64,000 bases of DNA from a virus, in the IMG/VR virus record IMGVR_UViG_3300049491_000383, positions 1 to 64,000 of that record; one strand, given 5' to 3'. Positions 14,491 through 22,388 of the stretch are shown in pieces. The stretch's first letter is position 1. Each line of letters opens with the position of its first letter. The position numbers and the translations under genes are program-made. The notes beneath the pieces were generated by a model, which was not told the DNA's origin, made no database searches, and was given only the letters and a program-made list of their open reading frames with translations.

Positions 14491-14804
14491 TTGACTCCTA
14501 GTATCCTTATTTCCTCAGGGGTCAGTTTTGCCTTGATACGGGCTCTCTTTTCCTGGAGTTCTCTTTCGGCTTCGAGTCGTTTTCTCTTTGCCTCTTCTAT
14601 CGCCTTTGCACGACGGTCTTCTTCCTTGTGTTGTCTCCACCAGTCGGCAATTTCCTTGTCTTGCAGAAGAATGAATTCTAGGCCGCCTGCATCGCCCAAT
14701 TCTTCGAGCGCGGTAAGTGCCTTGCATGCAATTCTTGCAAGCCTATCTCTAATCTCTCTTTCGTTTACAGTATCTCTCGGATCTTCATAACTTTGGCAAG
14801 GCAT
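14487..14804 (-). CDS. Conserved phage protein, charged helical C terminus
   Basis: 105 residues: an N-terminal MPCQSYEDPRDT, a helical middle with ADWWRQHKEEDRR, and a highly charged coiled-coil-like segment (KAIEEAKRKRLEAEREL). The MPC-Y-DP start and WW--H--D motif recur in small proteins of many phages, so it looks like a known family without assigned function. Confidence 0.65.
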   Translation of the reverse strand: MPCQSYEDPRDTVNEREIRDRLARIACKALTALEELGDAGGLEFILLQDKEIADWWRQHKEEDRRAKAIEEAKRKRLEAERELQEKRARIKAKLTPEEIRILGVK

Positions 14805-14824
14805 GATAATCTCCTTATATTAGC

Positions 14825-15073
14825 CTAATCTACCTCCGGCCTTGTATCTTCCGGAACTTTTGTTGTATAGAATCCACCATGCGCTAAAACCCACGCCATG
14901 GCATCCTCTTCCCTTTCAAACTTCAAATGTGGGTGGAGGTTATAGACACATTGGTCCGCCCAACCACCCTGATGATAATCAACTTCTATCACCCCACTTT
15001 GATTTAGCCATTCACCGAGTAGAGAATGGTCTTGACGACCATTCAGTCTCCGGATCTTGACATAGAAGCTCAT
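14825..15073 (-). CDS. Small protein with EEDAMAW motif
   Basis: 82 residues. The C-terminal part (EREEDAMAWVLAHGG) resembles EEDAMAFTLKFG in the protein at 43462-43692, so these seem to be distant members of one small family. Its ATG overlaps the stop of the NMN adenylyltransferase gene (ATGA). Function unknown. Confidence 0.6.
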   Translation of the reverse strand: MSFYVKIRRLNGRQDHSLLGEWLNQSGVIEVDYHQGGWADQCVYNLHPHLKFEREEDAMAWVLAHGGFYTTKVPEDTRPEVD

Positions 15074-16140
15074 TTCTTCGCTCTTGCCACCAAAGTCTTA
15101 ATGATGTGGGCGTGATCACCATACAAAAATTCGCCCATTTCTTCTACTTCCGAAAGCTTAAACCACTTTGCCTTCTTGGCATCGTCGGATCCTTTAACAC
15201 GCGGAAGTTCGCCATTTCCACCATCCAGCTCAATCAAATAAGCCATAGTGATGGTACGGCCACGCAAGTCACGATCTGGATGATCAAATACTTCGTTGTA
15301 GGTAATACCCTTGCGAAGTACAATCTCTGGAACCTTGATCTTGGTCTCCTCCACCAGTTCACGGATCACGCAATCTTCAAGGCGCTCCTTTGGATTAATA
15401 AATCCACCCGGCAGTGCCCAAAGTCCCTTACCCGGAGAGAAACCGCGTTGGATAAGGAGGATGTGGCCACCCTGGATAACGCAAGCATCGGTAGTCTGGA
15501 AAATAGGTACGAACGGTGCAGGTTCCCAGGACTTGTGGTAGTTCTTGTAGAACTTGTATTCTTCCACCATATCGGTGTAGAATTCAGTTTCCATGAACTC
15601 TTTCAGATAGTTGAGCACCGCCGAAGGAATTGCGCCCGACAAGAAATCGAGGTGACCTTCGAAATACAGTTCGCGGATCTTCGTTGCGTCGATGGGTCTA
15701 GAGCCATGCTCAACAAATCCTTCAAGCGGAATGAAGTCCCATTCCGGGAATGCGTGGTTGTACCAGCTGGATTCATCCTTGTCGTAACCCAGGATACAAA
15801 TATCCTTGTCACTCACGCCCGGATGCTGTGTAGCAACAGTCTTCTGCACTTGTGCAATCCAGCTATTGTCGCTGTACTTGAAGTCACGAAGGGCATGGAT
15901 GGAATAGTTTTGTTTGAGTGATCCCAACACCTTTTCAGATCTGCCAAGGCTGGCAGAAATCATCTCCATGCGCTCATGGAACTTGAAAGGATTCTTGGGT
16001 GTACGTGGTTGGTAAGAACTACCAATCAGAATTTGTACATGGTCTGCAAGGCTGAATGCTTGAGCGATGTTGGCTTGATGGCCATTGTGGAAAGGTTCGA
16101 AGCGTCCGATCAGGACTGCCACTGCGTAGCGTTTTGTCAT
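15070..16140 (-). CDS. nadM: Bifunctional NMN adenylyltransferase / Nudix hydrolase
   Basis: 356 residues with two domains. The N-terminal nucleotidylyltransferase domain (about 1-185) has GRFEPFHNGH (HxGH 18-21) and the later SRPIDATKIRE, and makes NAD+ from NMN and ATP. The C-terminal Nudix domain (about 205-350) has a complete Nudix box at about 245-267 (GGFINPKERLE then RELVEET). Bacterial fusions of this type hydrolyse ADP-ribose to AMP and ribose 5-phosphate. With NAMPT it could rebuild NAD+ and recycle ADP-ribose, which is what a phage would need against NAD+-destroying defences. Confidence 0.93.
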   Translation of the reverse strand: MTKRYAVAVLIGRFEPFHNGHQANIAQAFSLADHVQILIGSSYQPRTPKNPFKFHERMEMISASLGRSEKVLGSLKQNYSIHALRDFKYSDNSWIAQVQKTVATQHPGVSDKDICILGYDKDESSWYNHAFPEWDFIPLEGFVEHGSRPIDATKIRELYFEGHLDFLSGAIPSAVLNYLKEFMETEFYTDMVEEYKFYKNYHKSWEPAPFVPIFQTTDACVIQGGHILLIQRGFSPGKGLWALPGGFINPKERLEDCVIRELVEETKIKVPEIVLRKGITYNEVFDHPDRDLRGRTITMAYLIELDGGNGELPRVKGSDDAKKAKWFKLSEVEEMGEFLYGDHAHIIKTLVARAKK

Positions 16141-16188
16141 ATTTGGCTCCCAAATAAGGTTGATTGTAGAAGTCTGTCTCTACGTGTT

Positions 16189-16196
16189 TATTTAGC
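16189..16196 (-). promoter_or_regulatory. Late-promoter-like octamer GCTAAATA upstream of nadM
   Basis: GCTAAATA on the minus strand, 48 nt before the nadM ATG, just inside the region downstream of a weak sigma70-like match. Confidence 0.35.
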
Positions 16197-16201
16197 CTCT
16201 A

Positions 16202-16230
16202 GTGTTACATAGAGACCTGTTTTAGGTCAA
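16202..16230 (-). promoter_or_regulatory. Weak sigma70-like promoter for the NAD+ salvage genes
   Basis: TTGACC (16230-16225), 17 nt, TAACAC (16207-16202). The -35 is good but only three -10 bases match consensus. Confidence 0.3.
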
Positions 16231-16234
16231 GTAA

Positions 16235-16555
16235 TCAGTCATTATAATAACGATCTTCAACTTTTACTACTGAGGGCGTGGGAATACCCTTTAACTTTCT
16301 CACAATTGCGACATCTGGTGTGGGGCGCGCATCTTCAAATTCCCTCCACATACCACGGAGCCAATAGAAGACGCCGTAGATACCCCAGGCAACAGCGACT
16401 GATACTGCACCACCAAAAGCAAGTGTGACACCGAGCTTGCCGATGAATATTGTGGATATAAAACAAGGAATTGCCCAAACACCAATAACCGAAATAGTGC
16501 GAGTAAACCAGTCATTCTGATCCCAATACCATTGAAAAAATTGAATAAATCTCAT
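16235..16555 (-). CDS. Small membrane protein, duplicate of 16737-17093
   Basis: 106 residues: a Trp-rich N terminus (FFQWYWDQNDWFTRT), two hydrophobic segments (about 20-40 and 43-65), then a charged tail with KLKGIPTPSV. The order of Trp-rich start, RT-S, two membrane segments, W-EF and G-PT matches the protein at 16737-17093, so they look like tandem paralogues. The ATG at 16555 (AGGAA upstream) is preferred over an in-frame TTG. Function unknown. Confidence 0.65.
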   Translation of the reverse strand: MRFIQFFQWYWDQNDWFTRTISVIGVWAIPCFISTIFIGKLGVTLAFGGAVSVAVAWGIYGVFYWLRGMWREFEDARPTPDVAIVRKLKGIPTPSVVKVEDRYYND

Positions 16556-16572
16556 GTGTGTTCCTGTCTGTG

Positions 16573-16737
16573 TTAATTCGGACCGGGCCAATCCGTTGCG
16601 TGTCTGTTTGTGCCCTTCAGCCTGTCAATAATGTCAAGCTCTTCTTCCTGCTTCATCCTAAATTTGTGATTGTTTATCAATGCGAGAAAAATTGGAATGA
16701 CAACAAATATCATTACCAATAAGAATGCTGCACCCAT
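16573..16737 (-). CDS. Micro-protein, 54 aa, single membrane segment
   Basis: A short frame of 55 codons between the two paralogous membrane proteins. It starts MGAAFLLVMIFVVIPIFLAL, one membrane helix, followed by a charged tail (KQEEELDIIDRLKG). The ATG shares one base with the upstream stop (TGATG), and the hydrophobic-then-charged layout matches its neighbours, so it is likely real. Confidence 0.6.
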   Translation of the reverse strand: MGAAFLLVMIFVVIPIFLALINNHKFRMKQEEELDIIDRLKGTNRHATDWPGPN

Positions 16738-17093
16738 CACGGACGAGACTTTCCCGCCCTTGCACGTATAGAAGCAATGATTCCTTCTGTGCCTGTTGAT
16801 AATGGTACAGATGTCGGGACACCACCCAGGCGTGCAATTATTTGTTGTGCTTCACGTTCACGTTCTTGCTTGAACTTATTCCATTGGCCCATAACTGCCA
16901 GTACCATTTGCGTCAAGAGGAATCCGATGAGACAGAGAACAATACCACACAGCCAAATCAGAATTGCCTTGAATCCAAATACAAACAGACTCGGAATCAA
17001 GAGCGCAGTCCAAATCCAAAAGGACGACATTGTTCTCTCGATTGTCGTCCTTTTATTCCACCACCACTTTAGAAAGCGGAGAACATCCATCAT
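16737..17093 (-). CDS. Small membrane protein, duplicate of 16235-16555
   Basis: 118 residues: FLKWWWNKRTTIERTMS, hydrophobic segments at about 24-44 and 46-68, then a charged helix (QWNKFKQEREREAQQ) and LGGVPTS. It parallels the protein at 16235-16555. GGAG lies 7 nt before the ATG at 17093, which overlaps the previous stop (ATGATG). Confidence 0.65.
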   Translation of the reverse strand: MMDVLRFLKWWWNKRTTIERTMSSFWIWTALLIPSLFVFGFKAILIWLCGIVLCLIGFLLTQMVLAVMGQWNKFKQEREREAQQIIARLGGVPTSVPLSTGTEGIIASIRARAGKSRP

Positions 17094-17248
17094 GTGGTTG
17101 CTCCATCCATTCCGTCGTTTTCTGGATCATTCAAGATCTTTAGAAACTCTTCTTCTTCCTCTGCCGTCCATTCGAGGAATTCCTCAAAATCCCCATCGGG
17201 GATAGGAACAGAATCCGGAACATTCTTTGGTCTCTGTGGTGTGTTCAT
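17090..17248 (-). CDS. Acidic micro-protein, 52 aa
   Basis: A 53-codon frame with an acidic, probably disordered product (FEEFLEWTAEEEEEFLKIL). Its ATG overlaps the stop of the cytidylyltransferase gene (ATGA) and its stop overlaps the next start (ATGATG); this double coupling supports it as a gene. Function unknown. Confidence 0.6.
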   Translation of the reverse strand: MNTPQRPKNVPDSVPIPDGDFEEFLEWTAEEEEEFLKILNDPENDGMDGATT

Positions 17249-17673
17249 AGCTTTGCCTTTTCCGCTTCAAAAACTCTCTTTCTCAGATTTGATGTTGAGA
17301 ATCCATGATTTCTAGAGTTGAAGACTACCTTTGTCTGCATCCCCGGAATATCCCAACCGGTATATTCTTTATCTTCCCAGTCAGCACCTATAAATCGTTT
17401 GTCAAATTTAACAGAACACAAAAGGTTATGCAAGTCCTGCTCGGTTTCATATACCACCACCTCGTCTACATACTTACAAGCTCTCACCTGCAGATAGCGT
17501 TCGTGCGTGCTTTGAACGGGAATATTCTTATCTGGACGATCAATGTGTGGATTAGTCTGCAAGAAGACAATGAGGTAATCGCATTGTCCCTTGCATTCTT
17601 CAAACATCAAAAAGTGGCCGGCGTGTGTAAGGTCGAAGCTACCGGCGGTAACTCCAATCACGCCCTTATTCAC
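17245..17673 (-). CDS. TagD-like cytidylyltransferase family protein
   Basis: 142 residues. GVTAGSFDLTHAGHFLMFEECK carries the nucleotidylyltransferase HxGH motif (His17, His20), and RFIGADWEDKEYTG and a closing STSNLRKRV match the glycerol-3-phosphate cytidylyltransferase / ADP-heptose synthase-like branch. Such enzymes activate phosphorylated alcohols or sugars with CTP or ATP. The substrate here is unknown; a link to the glycosyltransferase at the left edge or to phage DNA or surface modification is only a guess. GTG start overlapping the previous stop. Confidence 0.8.
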   Translation of the reverse strand: MNKGVIGVTAGSFDLTHAGHFLMFEECKGQCDYLIVFLQTNPHIDRPDKNIPVQSTHERYLQVRACKYVDEVVVYETEQDLHNLLCSVKFDKRFIGADWEDKEYTGWDIPGMQTKVVFNSRNHGFSTSNLRKRVFEAEKAKL

Positions 17674-18002
17674 GGCTTACTAGATGTGGGGAATGGCCAG
17701 CGGGCCTTATCGGTAATATCGCCCTTCGCAGCGACCGACGCCGATGTAGGAAATGCCCACGGCTTTGGAAGATTAGCAGTTCCGCCCTTCACAGTCTTCA
17801 CCTCGGGTTCAACATACGCAATGAAATCGTACTGATCCTTGATGTTATCGCCGAAGAACTTACCGAGTGAATCCGCGTTGACGAAATCTTCATAAACATC
17901 CTTCGGCACATTTTCGTACTCGTAGAACTTACCAGACTTCAACCTAACAAATAGATTACCATTGTTCCAGATCACTTCCTTAATAAAACTCGAATCTTTC
18001 AT
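17670..18002 (-). CDS. KTSC-domain protein
   Basis: 110 residues. The first 65 match the KTSC domain (IKEVIWNNGNLFVRLKSGKFYEY, VPKDVYEDFVNADSLGKFF), a small domain found alone in many phages and next to lysyl-tRNA synthetase in some bacteria, of unclear function. The tail (about 70-110) is Pro/Ser-rich and probably disordered. Overlaps the phosphoesterase stop by 4 nt. Confidence 0.75.
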   Translation of the reverse strand: MKDSSFIKEVIWNNGNLFVRLKSGKFYEYENVPKDVYEDFVNADSLGKFFGDNIKDQYDFIAYVEPEVKTVKGGTANLPKPWAFPTSASVAAKGDITDKARWPFPTSSKP

Positions 18003-18778
18003 TTGAACTCCACAAATTTGTCTAATACAAAACCTTTCTTGCCGTGTAACATCACGGCACCGGTTAAGAATCCACCCTTGCCGCAGCCAGTATCCATAAA
18101 GATTGCCTTGCCGCCGCTTGCATTAGTTACCTGCATAGGTTCGCTGATAGGCTTATTGTGGATCGGTTGCTTATCGTGTCCAACGATGACAGTTTTACCC
18201 ATAGGGATTTCGTCAATCCAATTGTACAAGCGTACAGGATATCCATCATCCATTGTTTCACCGTTGGTTTCTCCAACCAAGAAGCGTGAACGAGCAGTCT
18301 TACCTGTTGAGCCTTCTTTGGGCTCTTCCCAGATGCTAGGATGACTTGCAGCATGAACTAAGGTAAAGTCTCCGAATTTATGGTACAAACCAGACAACAT
18401 CTTATCTTCAACGATGGCCTTGTACATGCGTTTGTATTCATCCATGCGCTCGGGTCCAACATCTGCCAAAGTCTGTTTCGCATCGCGTGAGAAACTAACC
18501 TTGTTGCCGACGATTCCACGATAATGCTTATCGTCATGGTTACCAAGCGTAAAGGCTGCACGTCCATCGTACATCATTTTGTACATGGCTTCAACAACTT
18601 CAAAGGGCTGGCGATCTCTGTCAACCAAATCACCCAATGACATGAATAAAAAGTTCTCACCCACAGCAAATTTGCGGGCCCGTTCGAAGGCGTTGAAGTT
18701 GCCATGCACATCGGCAAAAATCAACATTCCATCAAAACTTTCCTTAACGTAATTTGCTACGGTAAACATATCATTCAT
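17999..18778 (-). CDS. Metallophosphoesterase (PPP-like)
   Basis: 259 residues with the full calcineurin-type motif set: DVH (23-25), GDLVDR (49-54), GNHD (79-82), VHAA and VGHDK. Two metal ions would be bound by these residues. The layout is close to phage lambda-type Ser/Thr phosphatases and bacterial PrpE or ApaH-like enzymes, so it may remove phosphate from proteins or hydrolyse dinucleotide polyphosphates. Substrate not decidable. The ATG at 18778 overlaps the previous gene by 8 nt. Confidence 0.85.
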   Translation of the reverse strand: MNDMFTVANYVKESFDGMLIFADVHGNFNAFERARKFAVGENFLFMSLGDLVDRDRQPFEVVEAMYKMMYDGRAAFTLGNHDDKHYRGIVGNKVSFSRDAKQTLADVGPERMDEYKRMYKAIVEDKMLSGLYHKFGDFTLVHAASHPSIWEEPKEGSTGKTARSRFLVGETNGETMDDGYPVRLYNWIDEIPMGKTVIVGHDKQPIHNKPISEPMQVTNASGGKAIFMDTGCGKGGFLTGAVMLHGKKGFVLDKFVEFK

Positions 18779-19145
18779 CTTCTAAATAACCGGCGGGATA
18801 CCAACCCATCCTGTCAAAACATTCTCTGACTAAATCTGCAACCTGGCCTTCGTTGCCAGCACAGTAGTAATCCATGTAATCTTCTTTTGTGCCGTGATTT
18901 ATATTCCTAATCTCAGCAATGAATCCACCAGCGGTTCTCCAAGAGCAAGACCATGCTTTCTCATGATCGCCCTTTAACTTGTTTATTATACGCTCATCGT
19001 CGGGAATGGGCGGCCTTTTGGGGTACCAATCCACATTACACAAAGCACCGTAGAAATCTGTGGCAATAGAGCGATCTTTCAGGTAGTCAATAACTATCCT
19101 GTCTTTCGTCATTTCTTCGTATAGGTCCCTATCTTCTAGGTCCAC
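18771..19145 (-). CDS. Conserved phage protein of unknown function
   Basis: 124 residues with DFYGALCNVDWYP and WSCSWRTAGGFIAEIRN in the middle and an acidic C terminus. I recognise no domain. The start is a GTG at 19145 inside the end of the previous gene; ATG at 19112 is an alternative. Confidence 0.6.
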   Translation of the reverse strand: MDLEDRDLYEEMTKDRIVIDYLKDRSIATDFYGALCNVDWYPKRPPIPDDERIINKLKGDHEKAWSCSWRTAGGFIAEIRNINHGTKEDYMDYYCAGNEGQVADLVRECFDRMGWYPAGYLEDE

Positions 19146-19909
19146 AGGTGGTGCCTTACATTCATGAGGCGAATAAGCATTGCATCATCCTCAAGTTTCC
19201 AATCTTCTTCTTGTTTGTTTTGCTCTTCCATTGCGTCACGGTGAGCCTTGAAGTCTGGAGCCTCGCGGTCGAAATCGTCGTCGAAGCAGGCCATGAAATC
19301 ATCCAACCCCTGATCGGCGTATGGTGGTGCCTCGATTTCTTTTCTGGCAGGACGCTTATTTACCCACCAGTCATACAACTCACGGATTTCACGTGCGGCG
19401 ACAGCCTGGTGATCACAGCGTTCGCTCGGTGGAAGTGCCGGGTCATCCAGTGTTGCTGCCCAGGCAAGATGTTCCAATCCCAGATCAGGACGACGGAACT
19501 TTAGGCGAAAGAAGAAAGGCAACCATCTTTCGAAGTTTGTCTTGCTATTTTTTCTTTCGTCGGACCAGATATAGTGGTGCCATGCGGTTTCAACTTCAAC
19601 AAAATCTTTGAGAAGGTTGAAGTTTGCATTCAGCATCTGTGTTTCCACGCCGTAATAGCTGGGCGCAAGGCCAGTATCTACGAGATGGTAACGATCGTAG
19701 GTTCTATAACGAATCCAATCACTGATAGCTTCTTTCTTCCATTTGATAGGAAGGATAACCGAGTGTCTGAAATCGTTATTGAGCCAATAGCGGATTGGCG
19801 CATTCTTCTTGAATTCCTTCTTGAAGAGGCGCCAACCTTTCGATGATAGGGCACCGGGAGGATTGTAGTCCAACCAGCTTCCAATTTTGTGCTTTAGTTT
19901 CTTAAACAT
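19136..19909 (-). CDS. Conserved phage protein of unknown function
   Basis: 257 residues. A basic N terminus is followed by YHLVDTGLAPSYYGVETQML and FNLLKDFVEVETAWHHY, a pattern I associate with a widespread phage family without a known role, and an acidic C-terminal region. The ATG at 19909 has no Shine-Dalgarno, but a sigma70-like promoter ends 7 nt upstream, so the mRNA may be leaderless. It is the first gene of the chain running down to 16235. Confidence 0.65.
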   Translation of the reverse strand: MFKKLKHKIGSWLDYNPPGALSSKGWRLFKKEFKKNAPIRYWLNNDFRHSVILPIKWKKEAISDWIRYRTYDRYHLVDTGLAPSYYGVETQMLNANFNLLKDFVEVETAWHHYIWSDERKNSKTNFERWLPFFFRLKFRRPDLGLEHLAWAATLDDPALPPSERCDHQAVAAREIRELYDWWVNKRPARKEIEAPPYADQGLDDFMACFDDDFDREAPDFKAHRDAMEEQNKQEEDWKLEDDAMLIRLMNVRHHLWT

Positions 19910-19916
19910 GCATTGT

Positions 19917-19945
19917 ATGTTACATGCATCCTACCAACAAGTCAA
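19917..19945 (-). promoter_or_regulatory. Sigma70-like promoter, leaderless geometry
   Basis: TTGACT (19945-19940), 17 nt, TAACAT (19922-19917); 7 nt from the -10 box to the ATG at 19909. Confidence 0.45.
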
Positions 19946-19946
19946 G

Positions 19947-20147
19947 TTAGTGGTTAGCTTTGGAGATGAATGCGTTCATCTTATCAGCTTCTGCAATAAC
20001 TTCCTCTGTTGTTGGCGCTGTGGTAACATTGTCACCATTAAGTACGCCGGCGGCTTGGTGCTTTTGAATTAGAACATCAAATGCAAGTTGCAAAAGATCG
20101 AGTCTAATTTCATACGGGGTTTTTGGTGCAGTTCTATTTGACATCAT
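19947..20147 (-). CDS. Small conserved phage protein
   Basis: 66 residues: a helical N-terminal half (PYEIRLDLLQLAFDVLIQK) and a closing TTEEVIAEADKMNAFISK. Similar short proteins with the TTEEVI pattern occur in T4-like phages; function unknown. AAAGGA lies 5 nt before the ATG. Confidence 0.65.
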   Translation of the reverse strand: MMSNRTAPKTPYEIRLDLLQLAFDVLIQKHQAAGVLNGDNVTTAPTTEEVIAEADKMNAFISKANH

Positions 20148-20176
20148 ATATTTCCTTTGTGTTGTGTTTGTTATTT

Positions 20177-20488
20177 TTAATTGGAAGTAACATCCGATGC
20201 ACCAGACACCGCTGTTCCAGATCCACCCTGAATAACTATAACAGGGTCTCCTATTCTTACTTGTCCAAGATTGTTAGTTTGAACATCTGACGATCCAGCA
20301 ACTGCCTGAAATGTGTGTCCACAATCTGTTATTCCGAGATCGCCTACCCTAATCATTCCAATACCATCAGCCGTAACATCTGATGCACCAGTCGTCCAAA
20401 ATCCAGTAAAATTTCGTGGATGGCCAGATGCACTTGCATTGCATACACCAGTTACAATATCGCCGACCCTGCAGCATCCACTAAACAT
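20177..20488 (-). CDS. PAAR-repeat protein, probable tail spike tip
   Basis: 103 residues made of repeated VGD/IGD-turn units (CCRVGDIVTGVC, MIRVGDLGITDCGH, QVRIGDPVIV), the pattern of PAAR proteins. These small conical proteins bind a metal and sharpen the spike at the centre of contractile tails (T4 gp5.4) and type VI secretion tubes. The next gene upstream (20490-21074) may be a baseplate partner. Confidence 0.75.
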   Translation of the reverse strand: MFSGCCRVGDIVTGVCNASASGHPRNFTGFWTTGASDVTADGIGMIRVGDLGITDCGHTFQAVAGSSDVQTNNLGQVRIGDPVIVIQGGSGTAVSGASDVTSN

Positions 20489-20489
20489 C

Positions 20490-21074
20490 TCAAGTTGCCC
20501 AATTCTTAACTTTATTCAATACATCAGTTACATATGATGGATTGGTTGTTGAAGTTACATACTTAGCGAAAGAGTCTGCCTGTAACGTGCTTAATCCGCC
20601 TAAAGATGCAGTATTTGCAACACTAAAAGAAGACGTTAATGCAGATTGTGCGCTATCAGCAGTGGATTGCAAAGATGCAATTGCACCTAAATCTCCACTG
20701 TTTAATTGTGTAATAAAGCTAGGAGTAAGTAACGATTGAACACCACCAATTTGTGTACTGATATCCGAAAATGGTGCAAATGCCTTATTGAACGTTTGAC
20801 TTGCGCCATTTGGGTCAATAACTGCAATGCCCAATTGTTTTTCAATATTGTCTGCCGCTGTCATAATTGGCAGTTGTGTTCTTATACTACCTACCATTCC
20901 GCCAATCTTTGCTTGAGTGTCGGACAACATAGAGGTTACGCTCGTCACTGCGGCCGCTGCCGCAGGATTGGTTACCTGACTAGTCAGCGCAGTGACCTGT
21001 GATGCTAATGCATCAGCAGGATTTTTAAGAGCAGTGCCTGCCTTAAAGGAATTGAACGTATCTAGAAATGACAT
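20490..21074 (-). CDS. Putative baseplate-associated protein next to PAAR
   Basis: 194 residues, rich in Ala, Ser and Thr and largely helical (ALASQVTALTSQVTNPAAAAAV). No Cys, no signal peptide. The composition and placement directly before the PAAR gene suggest a virion component, perhaps a hub or spike partner; no family can be named. Confidence 0.55.
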   Translation of the reverse strand: MSFLDTFNSFKAGTALKNPADALASQVTALTSQVTNPAAAAAVTSVTSMLSDTQAKIGGMVGSIRTQLPIMTAADNIEKQLGIAVIDPNGASQTFNKAFAPFSDISTQIGGVQSLLTPSFITQLNSGDLGAIASLQSTADSAQSALTSSFSVANTASLGGLSTLQADSFAKYVTSTTNPSYVTDVLNKVKNWAT

Positions 21075-21075
21075 C

Positions 21076-21363
21076 TTACTTCTTCAGTAATTGAATTGGA
21101 GAAATAGCTTGTTCATATTGCTCTTGCAATTTTGGTGCAGGTTGTGCTGTGATTGCCGGCTTCGGGACAGTAATAAATTTTTCAGGATCGGCCATCATAA
21201 TAAACGGCGCAAACTGAAATCCCTGTTGTGTTGCTACCATACAGAGCGGACTCTTGATATGGTAGGCCATCATTGTTTCCTCGACAACCTTACCGATAAA
21301 TTCTTCACCCGCGCCAGTTTTGAAAACTGCGATATACGGTGTTTCACTTTTATTAACTAACAT
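21076..21363 (-). CDS. Conserved phage protein, beta-rich
   Basis: 95 residues. The core (FKTGAGEEFIGKVVEETMMAYHIKSPLCMV) has the short-strand pattern of an Sm-like or small beta-barrel domain and ends PFIMMADPEKF plus a Pro-rich tail. The pattern recurs in T4-like phages; role unknown. Its ATG overlaps the nrdB stop (TAATG). Confidence 0.6.
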   Translation of the reverse strand: MLVNKSETPYIAVFKTGAGEEFIGKVVEETMMAYHIKSPLCMVATQQGFQFAPFIMMADPEKFITVPKPAITAQPAPKLQEQYEQAISPIQLLKK

Positions 21364-22379
21364 TAAAATTCATCCCATCCATCAACGGCTTCACTGCGGC
21401 TATATTCTGTTACCTTTGTCTCAAAGAAGTTTTCACGCTTCTCTGCATTCAGATATTCATACGGGTTCTTTGTGTAACCCTTATATACCACACCTAAGCC
21501 TAGTAATTTAGTTCTTTGGTTGGCAAGGTACTTTACATAGTTTTCTGTACTATCTTGGGAGATACCTAAAATTCTATCTCCGTAAATATCCTTACCCCAT
21601 TCTATTTCTTGCTCTGCTGCTTGCGTAATATTGTCAAGCAAAATCTTTCTATCACCATCATCGTTAAGATCAAATATTTCACGGATGATATTAGAGAACA
21701 TATTGACGTGAGTTACCTCATCGTTCTCAATGTACTTGATCATTTTAGCAACGTTTGCGACCTTATTGCGAGCCGCCAACTGATAGAAGAATTGGAATCC
21801 GTTGTAGAAATAAATGCTTTCTAGTGCAAAGTTAGCTGCTACAGCGGTCTTAAAATTCTCTACTGTCTTGCTGTCAATGAATCTCTGATATTGGCCGGCA
21901 ATAAACTTGTTACGCTTTAGCAATAGAGGATTGTTTCTCCAATGATTGTAAATTTCTTCACGTTCAACATTTGGAAACAATTCTTGTAACAAATACTGAT
22001 AAGACTGAGAATGAATCAATTCCTGAAATGCCTGGATAGTAAACAAACCGCCAACTTCCGGTGCGGTAATATAGTCTGCTATATTTGGCAAATTCGATAC
22101 CTGCATACTATCTAGTGCAATTAAGAACGACAATGTGTTCTTGAATGCTTCCATCTCGTCTTTGGTCAATTCGCGGATTGTCACCTTGTCATCAACGAGG
22201 GAGATCTTTTCAGGAATCCAGAAGTTGTTTACCATAATCTTGTACAACTTTGGTGCCCACTGGTACTTAACACTGTTTAGGTTAAGAATACCAGTAGCTG
22301 TACCATTAATCATTTGACGAGCAGTAGTGGAATCGTCCCCTAGTTCATCAAATATTTTCTTCTGAGTGAGTTCTGACAT
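21363..22379 (-). CDS. nrdB: Ribonucleotide reductase class I, small subunit
   Basis: 338 residues. It holds the diiron-tyrosyl cofactor that starts radical chemistry in NrdA. Ligands can be aligned with E. coli NrdB: Asp90 (IALDSMQ), Glu120 and His123 (FQELIHSQSY), then Glu in ALESIYF and Glu/His in NDEVTHVNMF. The radical Tyr is present (Tyr127 in HSQSY), so this is a class Ia/Ib-type enzyme rather than a tyrosine-free subclass. The ATG at 22379 has AAGGA 7 nt upstream; the TTG before it is less likely. Follows nrdA after 9 nt. Confidence 0.95.
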   Translation of the reverse strand: MSELTQKKIFDELGDDSTTARQMINGTATGILNLNSVKYQWAPKLYKIMVNNFWIPEKISLVDDKVTIRELTKDEMEAFKNTLSFLIALDSMQVSNLPNIADYITAPEVGGLFTIQAFQELIHSQSYQYLLQELFPNVEREEIYNHWRNNPLLLKRNKFIAGQYQRFIDSKTVENFKTAVAANFALESIYFYNGFQFFYQLAARNKVANVAKMIKYIENDEVTHVNMFSNIIREIFDLNDDGDRKILLDNITQAAEQEIEWGKDIYGDRILGISQDSTENYVKYLANQRTKLLGLGVVYKGYTKNPYEYLNAEKRENFFETKVTEYSRSEAVDGWDEF

Positions 22380-22388
22380 CAATATTCC

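Noticed and set aside
13198-16140. Long open frames on the plus strand inside NAMPT (13198-13830) and the NMN adenylyltransferase gene (15106-15921)
   Set aside because: They lie antisense to strongly conserved enzymes, their products look like no family, and they lack ribosome sites; they follow from the codon composition of the real genes.
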